Assembly: GCA_032622095.1 (NCBI GenBank)
Contig: CP136063.1
Span: 91,861,980 to 91,925,979 of the forward strand
Source: Siphonodentalium dalli
Taxonomy: Eukaryota > Mollusca > Scaphopoda > Gadilida > Siphonodentaliidae
Length of the DNA: 64,000 nucleotides
Direction of reading: 5' to 3'
Part shown: in pieces, positions 36,318 through 47,400 of the stretch
Numbering within the stretch: position 1 is the stretch's first letter
Layout of the letters: the number at the start of each line of letters is the position of its first letter
Program-made: the position numbers and the translations under genes
The notes under the pieces: generated by a model
What the model was told of the DNA's origin: nothing
Seen by the model: only the letters and a program-made list of their open reading frames with translations
Databases searched by the model: none

Positions 36318-39300
36318 TTATAATGACATTTTTATTATCCATCTGTATGTTTATCCAAATTTTGTGAATAAAACTTTTGTGGTTAGTTTTGGTATTTGTC
36401 GGCACTTAATTCTCTATAAAAGCCTGTATTTTGATCATCAGAAAGCATGATTTGAAAAAGTCAAGACGGAAGTGAAAAAAAAACTCAATGCGGAAATGAA
36501 ACGTCTGCTAAATCCACCAGTGTTGCACGCGCATCACAATTTCACCGATTCATTTCGCAATATAGTTAATTTGTGACGTCACAGAGTCCCGATAAAAAAG
36601 TCATATTGCACACTTGGGAGTCCAATATGACATTCGGGAGTCCAATATGACTTTTTCCCGGTTTATCACGTAGCGGCGTTTGCCCAATCAAAAATAGTGC
36701 TAGTTAAGGGATGGATAATAATATGCAACTTGTCCAGCGTTAACTTTCGGAGGACTATTATACTCAAATATGTCCATATGTACATCTATGTGTCTGTGAG
36801 TTCGATTCATTGTCCGAAAGTTAACTACAGTTACAATTGTCATATTGAAACGAAACGTGATATGAGGAATAACCGTCGCATTATTGAGGTCAAGTTCGAT
36901 TATGATTCCAGTCCGAGGACATTTTCGGATGTTTTGCGATTTTCAAACTCTCAAAAAAAGCCACTTTTTTCGGGGGATTGCGGTCAGAAAACTTGTATTA
37001 GTCAGAATAATCTGAGCTTCTGACTAATATCCAGTAAACTCGAAATCTCAAAACTCAAATCGCCCTCAGCTGGAAAAATGTCGAGAGGTTTTAACCATTG
37101 CTATACTAAATGGATTCTCCCATCAGTTATAAAAATAAACATTGAAATGGTTTATTATTCACCTCGATGGGTCTTCAGGAAATGTGAACAGACGACAGAC
37201 AGACCAGACGAACCGATAATACAAGGATACAGAAGGATTTATATTAATTGGTGCGAAATGTTCAAACAATAATATGGTCGTTTGTTGAACTTATTATCCG
37301 AAGGTTGACTAAGGGAACTACTCGTCAATGAGAATTTAGTAAAGAAAATAATGTATAGTTTTATATAGCGCTTATGCCATGATGGCTCTGTTGAACTCAT
37401 TCACACACATATTTCATGGGTATGACTATTTTGGTGGAAATCTTCCATTAAAAGATTTTATGGGTAGGACCATTTGGTGAAATCGTCAACCAGCAGATGT
37501 CATGGGTAGGACTTTGGTGAAATCTTCCACTCGCTATATAATATGTCATCGCTAAGACTCTTTTAGTGAAACCGTCCACCATACGATTTCATTGATAGGA
37601 CTATTTGGTTAAATATTCCACTAAAAGATGTCATTGGTAGGACTCTTTGGTGACAAAGACACACAACCAGGGACCCCCCCCCCCCCCCACGCGCAAAAAA
37701 AAAATCCTCCGACAAATTTGGGACCCACCCCCCCCCCCCCTTTTCCCCCAGGATTTATACACTTATAGATGTTTAATAATATATTGACAATTGAAACTGT
37801 TTAGTCATCACCATTAATGCCGACTAAGGTATATCTCTCAGTAATAGAATTGTTAACCGTGTAGCTTGACAAAGATTTGACTTTGCTAATTTGCAACTAA
37901 AATTTTGATTCAAAGGTCTGACTCACTTGAATGGTACACCTCGAGAGCTAGTAACAATTATTCACATACACTATGTGTTGCCTGCGAATGTGATTGTTCT
38001 GTCTTGTTTTATACAATTTAAAGTGGAAGCGAATACGTATGTTTTCTATTATAAGAGGTAAAGGCGGCGAGGATCTAGAGAAGAACACCAGCAACAGATA
38101 ATCCTTTACGAAAAGGGTCTACTAGTTTCGGATTAAGATTATTATTCATTAGGAAATGTGGGTGGGAAGAAAATATTTTGTACGTATGCATGTATTTGAC
38201 CACCCCTATTTTGATTGTCAAATGGGTGGATATTTAGACAGAGTATTCTTCCATGTTCTATGCTGCTATTGAACACTTCTTGATTATATCTGGCTTCAGA
38301 TCACTAACGGCATTAGCAGTTGAACACTTATCATATGCATCGATCTGCATAAATTGGATCCTTATTGAGTGGAGCACATCTAGTTATATCAGGACAACTA
38401 ATAATATGTTCATTATATATTAACAGGATAAGTTTTATTTAAATATAATAATATATTATTTGCTTATATATTTCTCCAGTTAATTACAAATTATTCCCTC
38501 AAAACTTATTAATTATGATGTCATATATGGACTTGAGACCTCGGTTTTGATCCAAGGCAAATCAAAGCACCATAGTATTCCAACATATATATTCACCTGA
38601 CACATGTAGCAGAATAGTGTCATTGAGGCTACTGGACAATAGAACAGTCTCAGTGTTTGTCTATAGTTATTAAAAAACCCATTAGTAAAAAAATTGCAAG
38701 CACCGGGAAAAAACATGTTTTTCTGAGCTCCCGACCACCCACCCCGACCCTAAGTGCGGATTTTTTTGTCGGGGGTGGGGGGACTCGGTCCAAAACAGCA
38801 TCACCCAAGCTGTTGTGGACCGAGAAGACTAGATGCTACCGTGCGATCAGCATCGGGCGTTTTTTTTATTTAATGTAAAGTCCATATACGTGTAGCTGTC
38901 AGTGAAGTGAACAGGTTATTCTCAGATCCAATTATATTTCAGATATAGTTCTAACATTAATCGACCCCGAACAGCAACACCTGATATATTTTGTGAATTC
39001 CTTACCCGCTACCTAAAATAAACACCCAGTGTCTAATTTTACTCATTGAAGACACCAAGCCCGATGTGCATGTACCATGTATATATAATACATAAACTTC
39101 TAAACTGTCTTGTCGTCTAACGAGTTTAGCGTGACCACGTATTGCCGGTGGCGCAGAAAAATACTACACGTAACACGTCAATTCCCCAATGCATGCATGG
39201 AAATTAGATAGATCAGATCGAAATCGCATTGTTGGCAATAATCCTCCAGATCTGTTAATGAACAAGAATGGCAACCCTAAGGTCAGCATGATCCGATTAT

Positions 39301-39686
39301 TGCATAACTGCAATATGTATTTCGCTAAGTCGTATCTTAAAATTATATAGGATTAGTTGTTGTCTGGTTATATATGTATGTCCAGTTGGATTGTGTAATT
39401 TGTTTTCGATTTTTTTGCTCTCGATTAAGTTATTCAACTCAATGTAAAAAAAACCGGCGGAACAATCTGGCAGCTCTACATTTGGCGATTTGACAAGGAA
39501 ATTCTTATTGATATCTGCATGTACCCCGTATTGCAGGACATGTGAGTTCAAGTTTTAATATTTCAGATCTCTAAGCAAATGGCCGAATGTCTTCCATTGC
39601 GGTGCAAAGTGAATATGTTTAGGCTTAGAACTGTTCCGCACTTGAATGGCCTTTATCAGTCAGTGACTGGAGCTTCTTGAATGTTT
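36318..39686. other. No gene seen
   Basis: AT-rich with CCAATATGACTTTT repeats near 36600-36655, tandem-like CATTGGTAGGACT repeats at 37440-37650, and a low-complexity CCACCCACCCCGACCC/GTCGGGGGTGGGG segment at 38725-38790. No exon supported. Confidence 0.5.
37671..37745. repeat. Poly-C tracts
   Basis: Two C runs of about a dozen bases flank an A run (GCGCAAAAAAAAAATCC). Similar G/C runs are at 7786, 8311, 9345, 11651, 19580, 31241, 49900, 50563 and 62218, often inside repeats. Confidence 0.9.
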
Positions 39687-39807
39687 GCCAATGCATTCTC
39701 TTATATATAGTAAGCATCGAATATATAAGAGAATACATGTGCCAGTGCTTTCTCTTTTATAAGCGAGGCTCTATATTGGAGACTCGCATATATGAGAATG
39801 CACCGAC
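39687..39807. repeat. Decayed pair of hairpins, same family as 28371
   Basis: GCCAATGCATTCTCTTATAT at 39687 with a shortened loop, then GCCAGTGCTTTCTC at 39741 ending GAGAATGCACCGAC. Loops have drifted. Confidence 0.7.
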
Positions 39808-40091
39808 ACTTGGTCTTTAATGCAGCACCAGCGCAGCTTCAGTCATGGAAGGGTTAATTAACGTCCCTTTAACATTGTATCGCTGCTATGACATATGGGT
39901 GACCAAACTATAGGACGAGCACTACTTGACATGTATACGGACTTTGTATACCAATCAATCAATACAACGGTCATGGTATAACAGGAAATAGTGCCAGGTG
40001 TACCCAAATGTATTGTTGCGCAAACGTGAACTTTGACTTCTGTCTGTTTACAGTTCGCACGCCAATTACAATAATCATATAACTATATATA

Positions 40092-40220
40092 CAGTAATGC
40101 TCTAAGTAATCGGGGGAGAGCTTTCCGATGAATGGCAACAAGCCATATTTCCGACTAAATCCTGAAAAGTTACCCATAATTCTGCTGTGGTTAAGAAGTC
40201 GATTACGAAGAGCATTACTG
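40092..40220. mobile_element. mariner/Tigger-like MITE nested in a foldback
   Basis: Ends CAGTAATGCTCT and AGAGCATTACTG, flanked by TA on both sides (40090-40091, 40221-40222). 129 bp. CAGTA ends with TA duplication are usual for mariner/pogo-type elements. Confidence 0.7.
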
Positions 40221-40599
40221 TATATATAGGTTATATGATTCTTGTGTACGCTAAATTGATGTTGATGACTATATGATTTAGTTTGAACAAATATTTCATT
40301 AAATTTATGCCATTAAATACGTCAAAGAGTCTTATTTTTGCTGGGACTATTTCTTTACGCCGGCAAACATTTGACGCAATTTACTGGACTCGTTTTGTAA
40401 AGAGAGGATCTACAACGAGTCCCCAGTTTATAGCGGAATTTACAAAACGAGTTCAGTAAATTATGTCTAATTTACTGGACGAGTTTGGTAGTTTACGCTA
40501 TAAACTTGGTACGAGTTGTAGATTCTATTTATTACATGATCCAAAACCTCGACAAAACATACTTAAATTAACAAATTGGACGCGAAATTAACATCGGCT

Positions 40600-40730
40600 G
40601 AGAGGAAGACAGTCAGCCATGACTATATCACCCCTAGCAATATACATGTATAGTCTATTAATATTATATTTATTTGTAATTGTACCTTCCATGTATGTGT
40701 ATTGTAAATAAAATTATCCTATCCTATCCT
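40600..40730 (+). mobile_element. SINE-like insertion with ATCCT tail
   Basis: A ~131-bp body beginning AGAGGAAGACAG ends TGTATTGTAAATAAAATT followed by repeated ATCCT. ATCGGCT flanks it at 40593-40599 and 40731-40737. The paralogous sequence near 12180 has one uninterrupted copy of the target. A related tail in reverse is at 44816-44950. It could be a truncated LINE 3' end instead. Confidence 0.7.
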
Positions 40731-41134
40731 ATCGGCTTCTATAAGGCATGCGATGACGTTTCACGTAACTATGCGTTGTTTGCCCGCGTAAAGAAATAGT
40801 CCCAGATAAATAAAGACTCCTTGGCGTATTTAATGACGTATATTTAATGACATAACTTTGAAAACTCTTCATTCATTACAGTTTGTTGGAAACATATTGG
40901 AAGCGATAGTATTTTGAGATGTAGCGTACGGAATGTAAACAGGCGACAAACCGGAAGTCAAGGGTCACCTGGCACTATTTCCTGTTATTAAACGAACGTT
41001 TAATATCACAATTTATAGCATGGGTTTATTGTATGGAATAAGGATAGGATCATGTAATAAATATATATATATACGTTATTTGTCTACATAATGAGCACGA
41101 AATATACAGACTGGTATTTATTTGTTTGTTTCAG

Positions 41135-41334
41135 TTTAAACCATGCGCTTGTTGGCCGCTCTCGCCTTCTTAATTGTGGCATATGCCTACGATAACCAAC
41201 GTCTCTTGGAACGGCTCAACCACATCGAGGAGTTTGATAATCTGTTAGTGGATATAAGAGGGAGAGGCGATGCCGCTCAAGAAGAGAAGAGAGATATCGA
41301 GTGGAAATGGAGTGACCTTGAGAGAAGAGCTGAG
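41135..41334 (+). CDS. Unit C exon 1: signal peptide and propeptide
   Basis: The ATG at 41143 follows a strong acceptor (TTTGTTTGTTTCAG) at 41134, so an untranslated first exon probably exists upstream. Sixty-four codons run to a phase-0 donor (GTAAGC from 41335). Residues 1-15 are a signal peptide almost identical to unit A. The helical spacer (LLERLNHIEEFDNLL) is four residues longer, with GRGDAAQ before EEKR. The peptide between the basic pairs is DIEWKWSDLE and the second pair is RR. Conservation of both cleavage sites and both Trp positions, while the spacer drifts, suggests that the decapeptide is a product. A foldback element ends near 41056, only ~80 bp upstream. Exon 2 is 5.4 kb downstream, past an L2-like LINE and two TTAA elements. 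Confidence 0.75.
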
Positions 41335-42239
41335 GTAAGCAGGATATATATCACTCGAACATATTTATTGTACCCAAATATAGAAAATAACCCCCCAAAA
41401 CATAGAAAATACAACAATTCAAATAGTAGTCACAGGGGATCATCTGCCCAGGTTGCTTAAGGATGAGTGTCCAATTTTGAATGGGCATTTACATGAAATT
41501 CTCCGCAGTAAATGTTAGAGTTGCAATTATTTTTGGGTGTGACTTTGTGCGGTATTGAAAATAATACACATTTGCATGTGTGGCGGGTGGCTTGGAATTT
41601 GTTCCATTAGAAAGTTGATGTATTCATTTTTTCTTTATTTTGTATTGATTTTTCCAAATTAGGTCAAGTGTTATAATTCAAGAACAAAATTCTCAAAAAT
41701 AAATTTATAGCAAAAATTGGAAATATACCAAGCCCAGTCGCGAGTTAAATGTTATGTCTGTTTATAAATATGGCTGCATCAGTTCCCAGACAACAGTTCA
41801 ATATATAACTTTTGCTGCAGAGATTTGCATGGAAATTTCCCGATTCAAAATGTTTCATCTGACCGCCTCCATAAAGCCACGTTGTTGTTTGCTCTCCAAA
41901 ATACACCAAATAATATTAGCTTTTGATTTCCCGGTATCAAAATAGGTAGATAGATACCTGAACTACTTTCTACGAGCATTATATGTCCCAGAAAGACGCA
42001 ATGAAGTCATAAAAATACAACTTGGAACACTAAGACAACAAACCCAGCTATTTGCACGGCATGGAACAGAAAAGTGCGTTCCGTTTTAGTTTATTCCAGA
42101 TATGGTAGAATAAAGAGCGTTTGTTTCACTTATGTGCGAAAAATTGGAACATGGCTGTGACCATGGCAAGTATGATTTAGATAATATAAAGCCGGATTAT
42201 CAATATTTCATGTATTTGTCGACAAAGCCTATACCTCCT

Positions 42240-43664
42240 TCCAAATTTACATTGGATAGAATTTGGAAGCTCGAATGAGCATTGTCCAACATCGCACTCA
42301 TTTGGTTCAAGTCTTATCTTTCCAATAGGAAGCAAAAAGTATTGATAGGAGACATTTGCTCAGATGAAGTGAGTCTTGATGTTGGAGTTCCTCAAGGGTC
42401 CATACCGTGACCACTAGTATTGCTTATCTACACCATCCCACTTGGACGTATTTAGGATAATCACGCTGTCAGTTATCATCTTTATGCAGATGACACCCAA
42501 ATATATGTTGAATTTGATCGGAAGGAAGTCGGCGGATACGATGAAGCCAAACGTTGTTTAGAAACATGTTTCTGTGATGTAAAAAACTGGATGCTTGAAA
42601 ACAAATTGACGCTAAATGACAGTAAATCCGAATTTCTGGTCATAGCCTCCAAATATCATCTTAATGCACTTTCGGCAGAAGTGAATGGTTGTGTTGAATC
42701 CAGCTTCGACATACAACTGGGTGATTGCATAATTTCTTCAGCAAAGCAAATTCGAAACCTAGGTGCATATTTTGATTCCAATATGACAATGGACACAATG
42801 GTGTCTAACATTCTAAAAATCTGTTATTTCCACTTGCGATGCTTAAGAAGAATCAGATCACATCTTACAAAAGAAGCAATGAAACATGATGTGCTTTCGC
42901 TGATTGTATCACGCATTGACAGTCTTAACTCCCTACTGACTACCATCACTCAGGAGAATGTGGATAAGATCGACATTTTGATAAACAATTGTGTTCGCGT
43001 AATGAATAATAAATGTAAATATGATCATATAACCCAATTTCTAATCCAAGAGAACATCATGACATTCATATTTAGGATTCAGTTTAAATGTGCTGTAATT
43101 GTGTTCAAATATCTCCACATGGAATCACCTGATTATATCACGGACATGTTCCAAGTGAGATCGGGAGGAAAAACTCGGTCCAACACCACCGGATTCCACC
43201 TGAATACTAAGTTGGCGGCAAACCGAACAATAAGCATGGGAAGTTATGCTTCCAGGAAGTGTCCATCGCGCTATGGAACAAACTGCCAATGAACATCAGG
43301 CGCTGTCATTCTGTTCAAAGTTTTAAAAAGTTGCTAAAAACATATCTGTTTCGTCAATGTTTTCAGTTGCCAAATTGACATTATTCGCACTTATTTTCGA
43401 TTCACTAATTTTTCATATATTCCATATTCGTGATTTGTTACTTTTTTTTTCTCCAGCTGTGTACGTATCTGTATTTAGGTAGTATTTTAATTCTCCTTGG
43501 CCTCTTTTAAACTCACATATCTTTTAGTATCCATATTGTGAAAATGTGTTATCTGTTTGTTTTAAACTGTACATGTATTTCTATTGTAAGCGCATTGAAA
43601 CTAATTTACTGTCTAATTTTTCGTTTTTAAATGTAAATATAATAATAATAATAATAATAATAAC
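42240..43664 (+). mobile_element. L2/CR1-like LINE fragment in the unit C intron
   Basis: In order: WFKSYLSNRKQKVLIG near 42300, GVPQGS near 42390, a stop, YHLYADDTQIYVEF near 42480 (catalytic ADD), then a clean 233-residue frame 42591-43292 with WMLENKLTLNDSKSEFLVI, RNLGAYFDSNM, IDSLNSLL, FKYLHMESPDYITDM. A frameshift near 43250 leads to ALWNKLPMNIRRC and FKKLLKTYLF. The insertion ends in an AAT repeat (43639-43664). It has the order and spacing of L2-type ORF2, truncated at the 5' end. It is transcribed in the same sense as unit C. Confidence 0.85.
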
Positions 43665-44196
43665 TTAGAATAGGCCCCTCTCCCCATTAAAATCACAGCA
43701 CACACTGTCACACATAACATAACACAAACGTGTCGATGACACTGTCGCTCTACTTGGAGAGGGTAATTAAATAATGTCATATTTTACAGTCAACAGCGAT
43801 AAGGAATGCGGAACGTTGAAATCTGTAAGAACCACAAGACGTTTGGGGTCAATTGCTGAAAAATGCTGGCTGCATGGCATGCCTAAGTATTTATTCACGC
43901 AAAATTTATTTACATGACATTTTAATGGTTCCAACATGCACAACCTCGTTGCTGGAGAACTATCAATAATTAATATGAGAACATATTTTATTTGTTTCCC
44001 CATGTTCTTGGTGGTGATGTTTTTTACATACTGTTATATTGTTTTCACATTTACCCTCTGCTAGTGCGTTGTATCCCTTTAACTCAGACATGAACGTTCT
44101 AAATTTTGAAATGAAGATCTTCTCCAAAGCTGAGGACGAGACACCCCCTGTCACCTGTCACCCTGTCATTTCGATAGAGAAATGCTTGTAACTTAC

Positions 44197-44304
44197 CGTG
44201 AACGAGTAGTTATACAGGCACAACTCAAAAACTTTCCAGTGAGCTGGTGCCGCTTTGTTGATGCAGGACTGACTGAAACGGTAAATAGACGAGAGACTGG
44301 ACAT
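44197..44304 (-). CDS. Candidate small coding exon, unknown protein
   Basis: A 36-codon frame starts at ATG 44304 (MSSLSSIYRFSQSC, then NKAAPAHWKVFEL) and meets a strong donor (ACG|GTAAGT). The stretch CCCGGTTTTTTCAG just upstream looks like an acceptor. The N-terminus is Ser/Arg-rich without acids, which would suit a mitochondrial import peptide. The nearest downstream acceptor (exon from 44129) does not keep the frame. It lies inside the unit C intron on the other strand. Not recognised; may be chance. Confidence 0.25.
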
Positions 44305-44424
44305 TCTGAAAAAACCGGGAAAATCGAAGGTCGAGCCCGACGGGAGTCGGGAGTCCATTAACTGACTTAAAGATGGATTATCTCTTTAAATAACAAATTT
44401 GAAATAGTTGCGTGGGTGTAAAAT

Positions 44425-44815
44425 AATAAATATGAATTGAAGACCCCTGTCCGGAAACGCTTATATCAATTAATATTGTTTTTATTTCGAATATTTTATT
44501 AAGAAATGAGATGATTAATTGGGACACTTTATTGTTATATTTTTAGAAGAGACCATTCAGGCGATAACATATAGTGATACAGATCATTAGGCTGTTCCTA
44601 TAGCTACGTACTGAATGTCAAATGTCCCAGATTGATTGAGTGCATTGTTTTATTCCAGGGTTATAAGCGAGAATGAGTCTTATTAACGTTTATTTGTGAC
44701 AAAATTACACAATAAAATTTCTGGTCTCTGTTAACAGTAATCACTATTGTTCGTTAGCTAAACAACCACACCTTTTTAGACCAGAAAATAATCGAAATAT
44801 AATCAATATTAATCG
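44425..44815. repeat. Diverged single copy of the 406-bp repeat
   Basis: CCTGTCCGGAAACGCTT, CAGGCGATAACATATAG and TTATTCCAGGGTTATA match the array at 5-10.7 kb in the same order. It shows that the array unit is itself a dispersed repeat. Confidence 0.6.
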
Positions 44816-44950
44816 ATAGAATAGGATAGGATAGGATAGTTTATTTACAATACACACGCATGATACAGTGGCAGCAATACATAATAAAGTAAAGCAGTGT
44901 ATTGTCGGGGGTAGCCTAGACCTATCGGGCTGTCTTCCTGCTACCCCAGG
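44816..44950 (-). mobile_element. SINE-like or LINE-tail copy with ATCCT repeats
   Basis: Read on the minus strand it ends GTGTATTGTAAATAAACT and (ATCCT)n, as at 40600-40730, and contains AGGAAGACAGCCC. The 5' part adds GGGGTAGC-type sequence not seen in the other copy. Confidence 0.6.
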
Positions 44951-45029
44951 AGTCTTCGATTGATATATATTTCATACCCCGATAACTATGTTTACACGGA
45001 GATAATCCACATAAAAACAAATTTTTTAA

Positions 45030-45504
45030 AGGCCCACTTAATTTTCGAGTCACTGATTATTTTTTTATAATGCCTTGAAAACGGTTTTAATAACAATCTA
45101 TGTCATAAAATATGTTTAAAATACTATAATTCAACACCATTTGGAACGTCTGTCTCATACGGTGCCCACAGAGTAATAGAAAATAGCTGAAATCGTAAAA
45201 TAATCCCCCCCTTTGGCTTCCAGAATGCAACATAATTAAAAACTGAAGATGTATTTTCAATGGAAGGGGAATAACTCTATATCTAAATATATAGAGTTAT
45301 TCCCCTTTCATTGAAAATAATTGACTTTGTGCATAAATTGATCACAGACGCCAGTTTCTCAATAAAAACAACATGTTCACAGTTTATTACATTGAATAAG
45401 TTGAAAATACAATGTTTTGGAGCATATATACTCTTCCAAATGGTACATAATATGGCATATATTTTATATAATGTGAATTGGGAATTCGAAAATTAAGTGG
45501 GCCT
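45030..45504. mobile_element. TTAA-target MITE, family 2
   Basis: Terminal inverted repeats AGGCCCACTTAATTTTCGA are near perfect, with TTAA at 45026-45029 and 45505-45508. A central hairpin (about 45251-45326) pairs GGGGAATAACTCTATAT with its complement. No transposase. A diverged, reversed copy is at about 27669-28055. Confidence 0.8.
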
Positions 45505-46197
45505 TTAAATATTCAAGGATGAATTACTTTCATACCGGTGAATAATTCCAATACAATAAATGAGACAGATAAGAACGTTTTTCAGTATAAATATAGTCCT
45601 CGACTGAGAACAAAACCACACCCATTGACACGGTTCGTGTTAGGTTGAATTTGGACTTTGCTTGAACACAATTGTACAGTCCTATATACCGGTAAAACTA
45701 TGTTCGAAACCAAAAATCTATGTACACAAACATATAATACAATATTGCTTTTCGCTGTACATATCGTAGTATATATACGATTATACGTAATATATACTGT
45801 TCACGCAATTATCTGTATTTTGGGCACGTATGTATATATATAAGGATATTTTTGACTCGAACAATGCATTCATATTGTTGTGTATAGAAGAACCGTAACT
45901 GTTTTTCTGTAGTCACGCTGCTGGTGTGTTATGTTTCAATGTGATAAATCCCTCAGGTACTGCCTGGTACGCAAATGAGCAGCATGCCTCTACCGATAAG
46001 ACAACGAACTCCGTGTGGTTCATAAGCACTATAATTATGCCATTTGTTGGGGCGGGTGTAGAATCGAACTATTTCTATGCTAGATGTATCCGTGGGAGCT
46101 CATTGTGCATAAATTGGGATACAAAAACGTTTACGAATGTCGTATTGTGGTATAAATAGATAAGATGATAGAATGGCAACAAATGGGCTGCGTTTAA

Positions 46198-46702
46198 CAA
46201 TACGGGCGGCGCTGGCGGTGGCTATGCTGTTAAAATATTCAGCTCCGTCAAAAACCGCCATAAACAGAAAGAATAGTAAAATATAGACAGTATGTGTTCT
46301 TATACCAATCAGAAATATGGCATAAACAAAGTTTTTCCTTTGTTATGTAAACTAAAGCAAAAAACGTTACAGAACCTGGCTTATGTTTAGATCCGGATAT
46401 GGTAAACATAAAGAGCGTTGTTTGTTACTGTTTTCCTGATATGGAAATAATAAAGAGCGTTTATATCATTTGTGTGTGATTAACCAATATAATTGCGCTG
46501 TGTTATGTAAACAGAAGCAAAACTTATGTAGCACGAGAAGGTTCCTGTTTACGTACAACATCGTCCGTCTTGACGACAATATACTATTTACGCGCTGATT
46601 ATGTTTGGCATTTGAACAAAACTATATATATTTTAATATTCCTTCCGTTGATTGCGATCTGAACAAATATGAATATGTCTGCAACGAACACCGCCCGTGC
46701 CT
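46198..46702. mobile_element. TTAA-target MITE, family 1, beside the unit C exon 2 acceptor
   Basis: TTAA at 46194-46197 and 46703-46706. The left terminus is slightly mutated (CAATACGGGCGG); the right is CGCCCGTGCCT. Only 30 bp separate the right TTAA from exon 2, so the intron branch site may be within or right at the edge of the element. Confidence 0.8.
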
Positions 46703-46736
46703 TTAAATATAAATAACTCTTTTAGTCTATTTGTAG

Positions 46737-47141
46737 GGCACCACGGAAGAATTGATGACAGAGGAGGCCACTACGGAGGAGGTCACAAACGTGATGGATA
46801 CCACGCAGATGGACACTACAGGGGTGACCGAAACTCCCGATCCAGATCACATGGACGAGAAGAAAAACGCGCTACATGCTCTCACGATGGTTTGTCTGTA
46901 TAGAGAGATCAGAGCGAGCATGTCACCAGAGAAGAGAGGACTCATGAAGAAGTTTCAGAAGATCCACGAACGATACCCTGGCGGAGATTATCCAACGGCT
47001 TCCCCTGAAAGAGCCGAGGAACTATTTGACGATCTATGCGGTGGGCTTGAGAAATTCGTCAAAGACTCCTACCCATCATTGTTCAAGGATGCTAAGAAGA
47101 AATACTTGAGAACTTGGATATTATATAGGACCACATTTTAG
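46737..47141 (+). CDS. Unit C exon 2: two-cysteine domain with read-through C-terminus
   Basis: The acceptor TCTATTTGTAG precedes 46737 and the exon opens in phase 0 with GTTEELMTEEATTEEV. The linker is the longest of the three copies and ends HMDEKKNALH. The domain is well kept: TMVCLYREIRASM, RGLMKKFQKIHERYPGG, PERAEELFDDLCGGLEKF, DSYPSLFKD. At the position where units A and B have G|GTAAGAAG, this copy has GCTAAGAAG, so the GT is gone. The frame continues AKKKYLRTW to a stop at 47139-47141, giving a 198-residue precursor with exon 1. Either this copy ends here, or it has lost its third exon. A TTAA element (46198-46702) ends 31 bp before the acceptor. Confidence 0.7.
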   Translation, partial: GTTEELMTEEATTEEVTNVMDTTQMDTTGVTETPDPDHMDEKKNALHALTMVCLYREIRASMSPEKRGLMKKFQKIHERYPGGDYPTASPERAEELFDDLCGGLEKFVKDSYPSLFKDAKKKYLRTWILYRTTF

Positions 47142-47400
47142 CACCACACAGATCTGTGCGCAAAATATGAAATGCGCAATGCACACTATTAGTTTTCAGT
47201 ATATTTTTGTTTGAAAATATATTACCATTACCACCCACGTAATCGTGTTAAATATCAGGTGATCATCGTTTAAGATGTTATTCCAACGTTGAACATTCAC
47301 CCAATATTGTTAGTTGTGGTTGTGTGTGCAACAGACATGTGTAACATTATGGAAAATGAGTAAACGCGGTGATGCGGTTGAAGACAACGTAGTAAAAGTA

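Larger units (their letters stand above)
39980..41056. mobile_element. About 1-kb foldback immediately upstream of unit C
   Basis: AACAGGAAATAGTGCCAGGTG occurs at 39980-40000 and inverted at 40966-40986. The arms include TTTACGCCGGCAAAC / GTTTGCCCGCGTAAA and meet near 40440. The right arm extends to about 41056. It carries a nested TA-flanked MITE and a SINE-like insertion. A half copy lies at 11864-12418. Confidence 0.7.

Noticed and set aside
36697-37023. 108-residue plus-strand frame
   Set aside because: No domain, signal peptide or splice signals; composition is like the surrounding AT-rich DNA.
44055-44129. Exon-like segment with acceptor CCTCAG and donor GTAAAT near the 44.2-kb candidate exon
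   Set aside because: Joining it to the phase-0 donor at 44197 gives a stop, and the intron would be only 67 bp.
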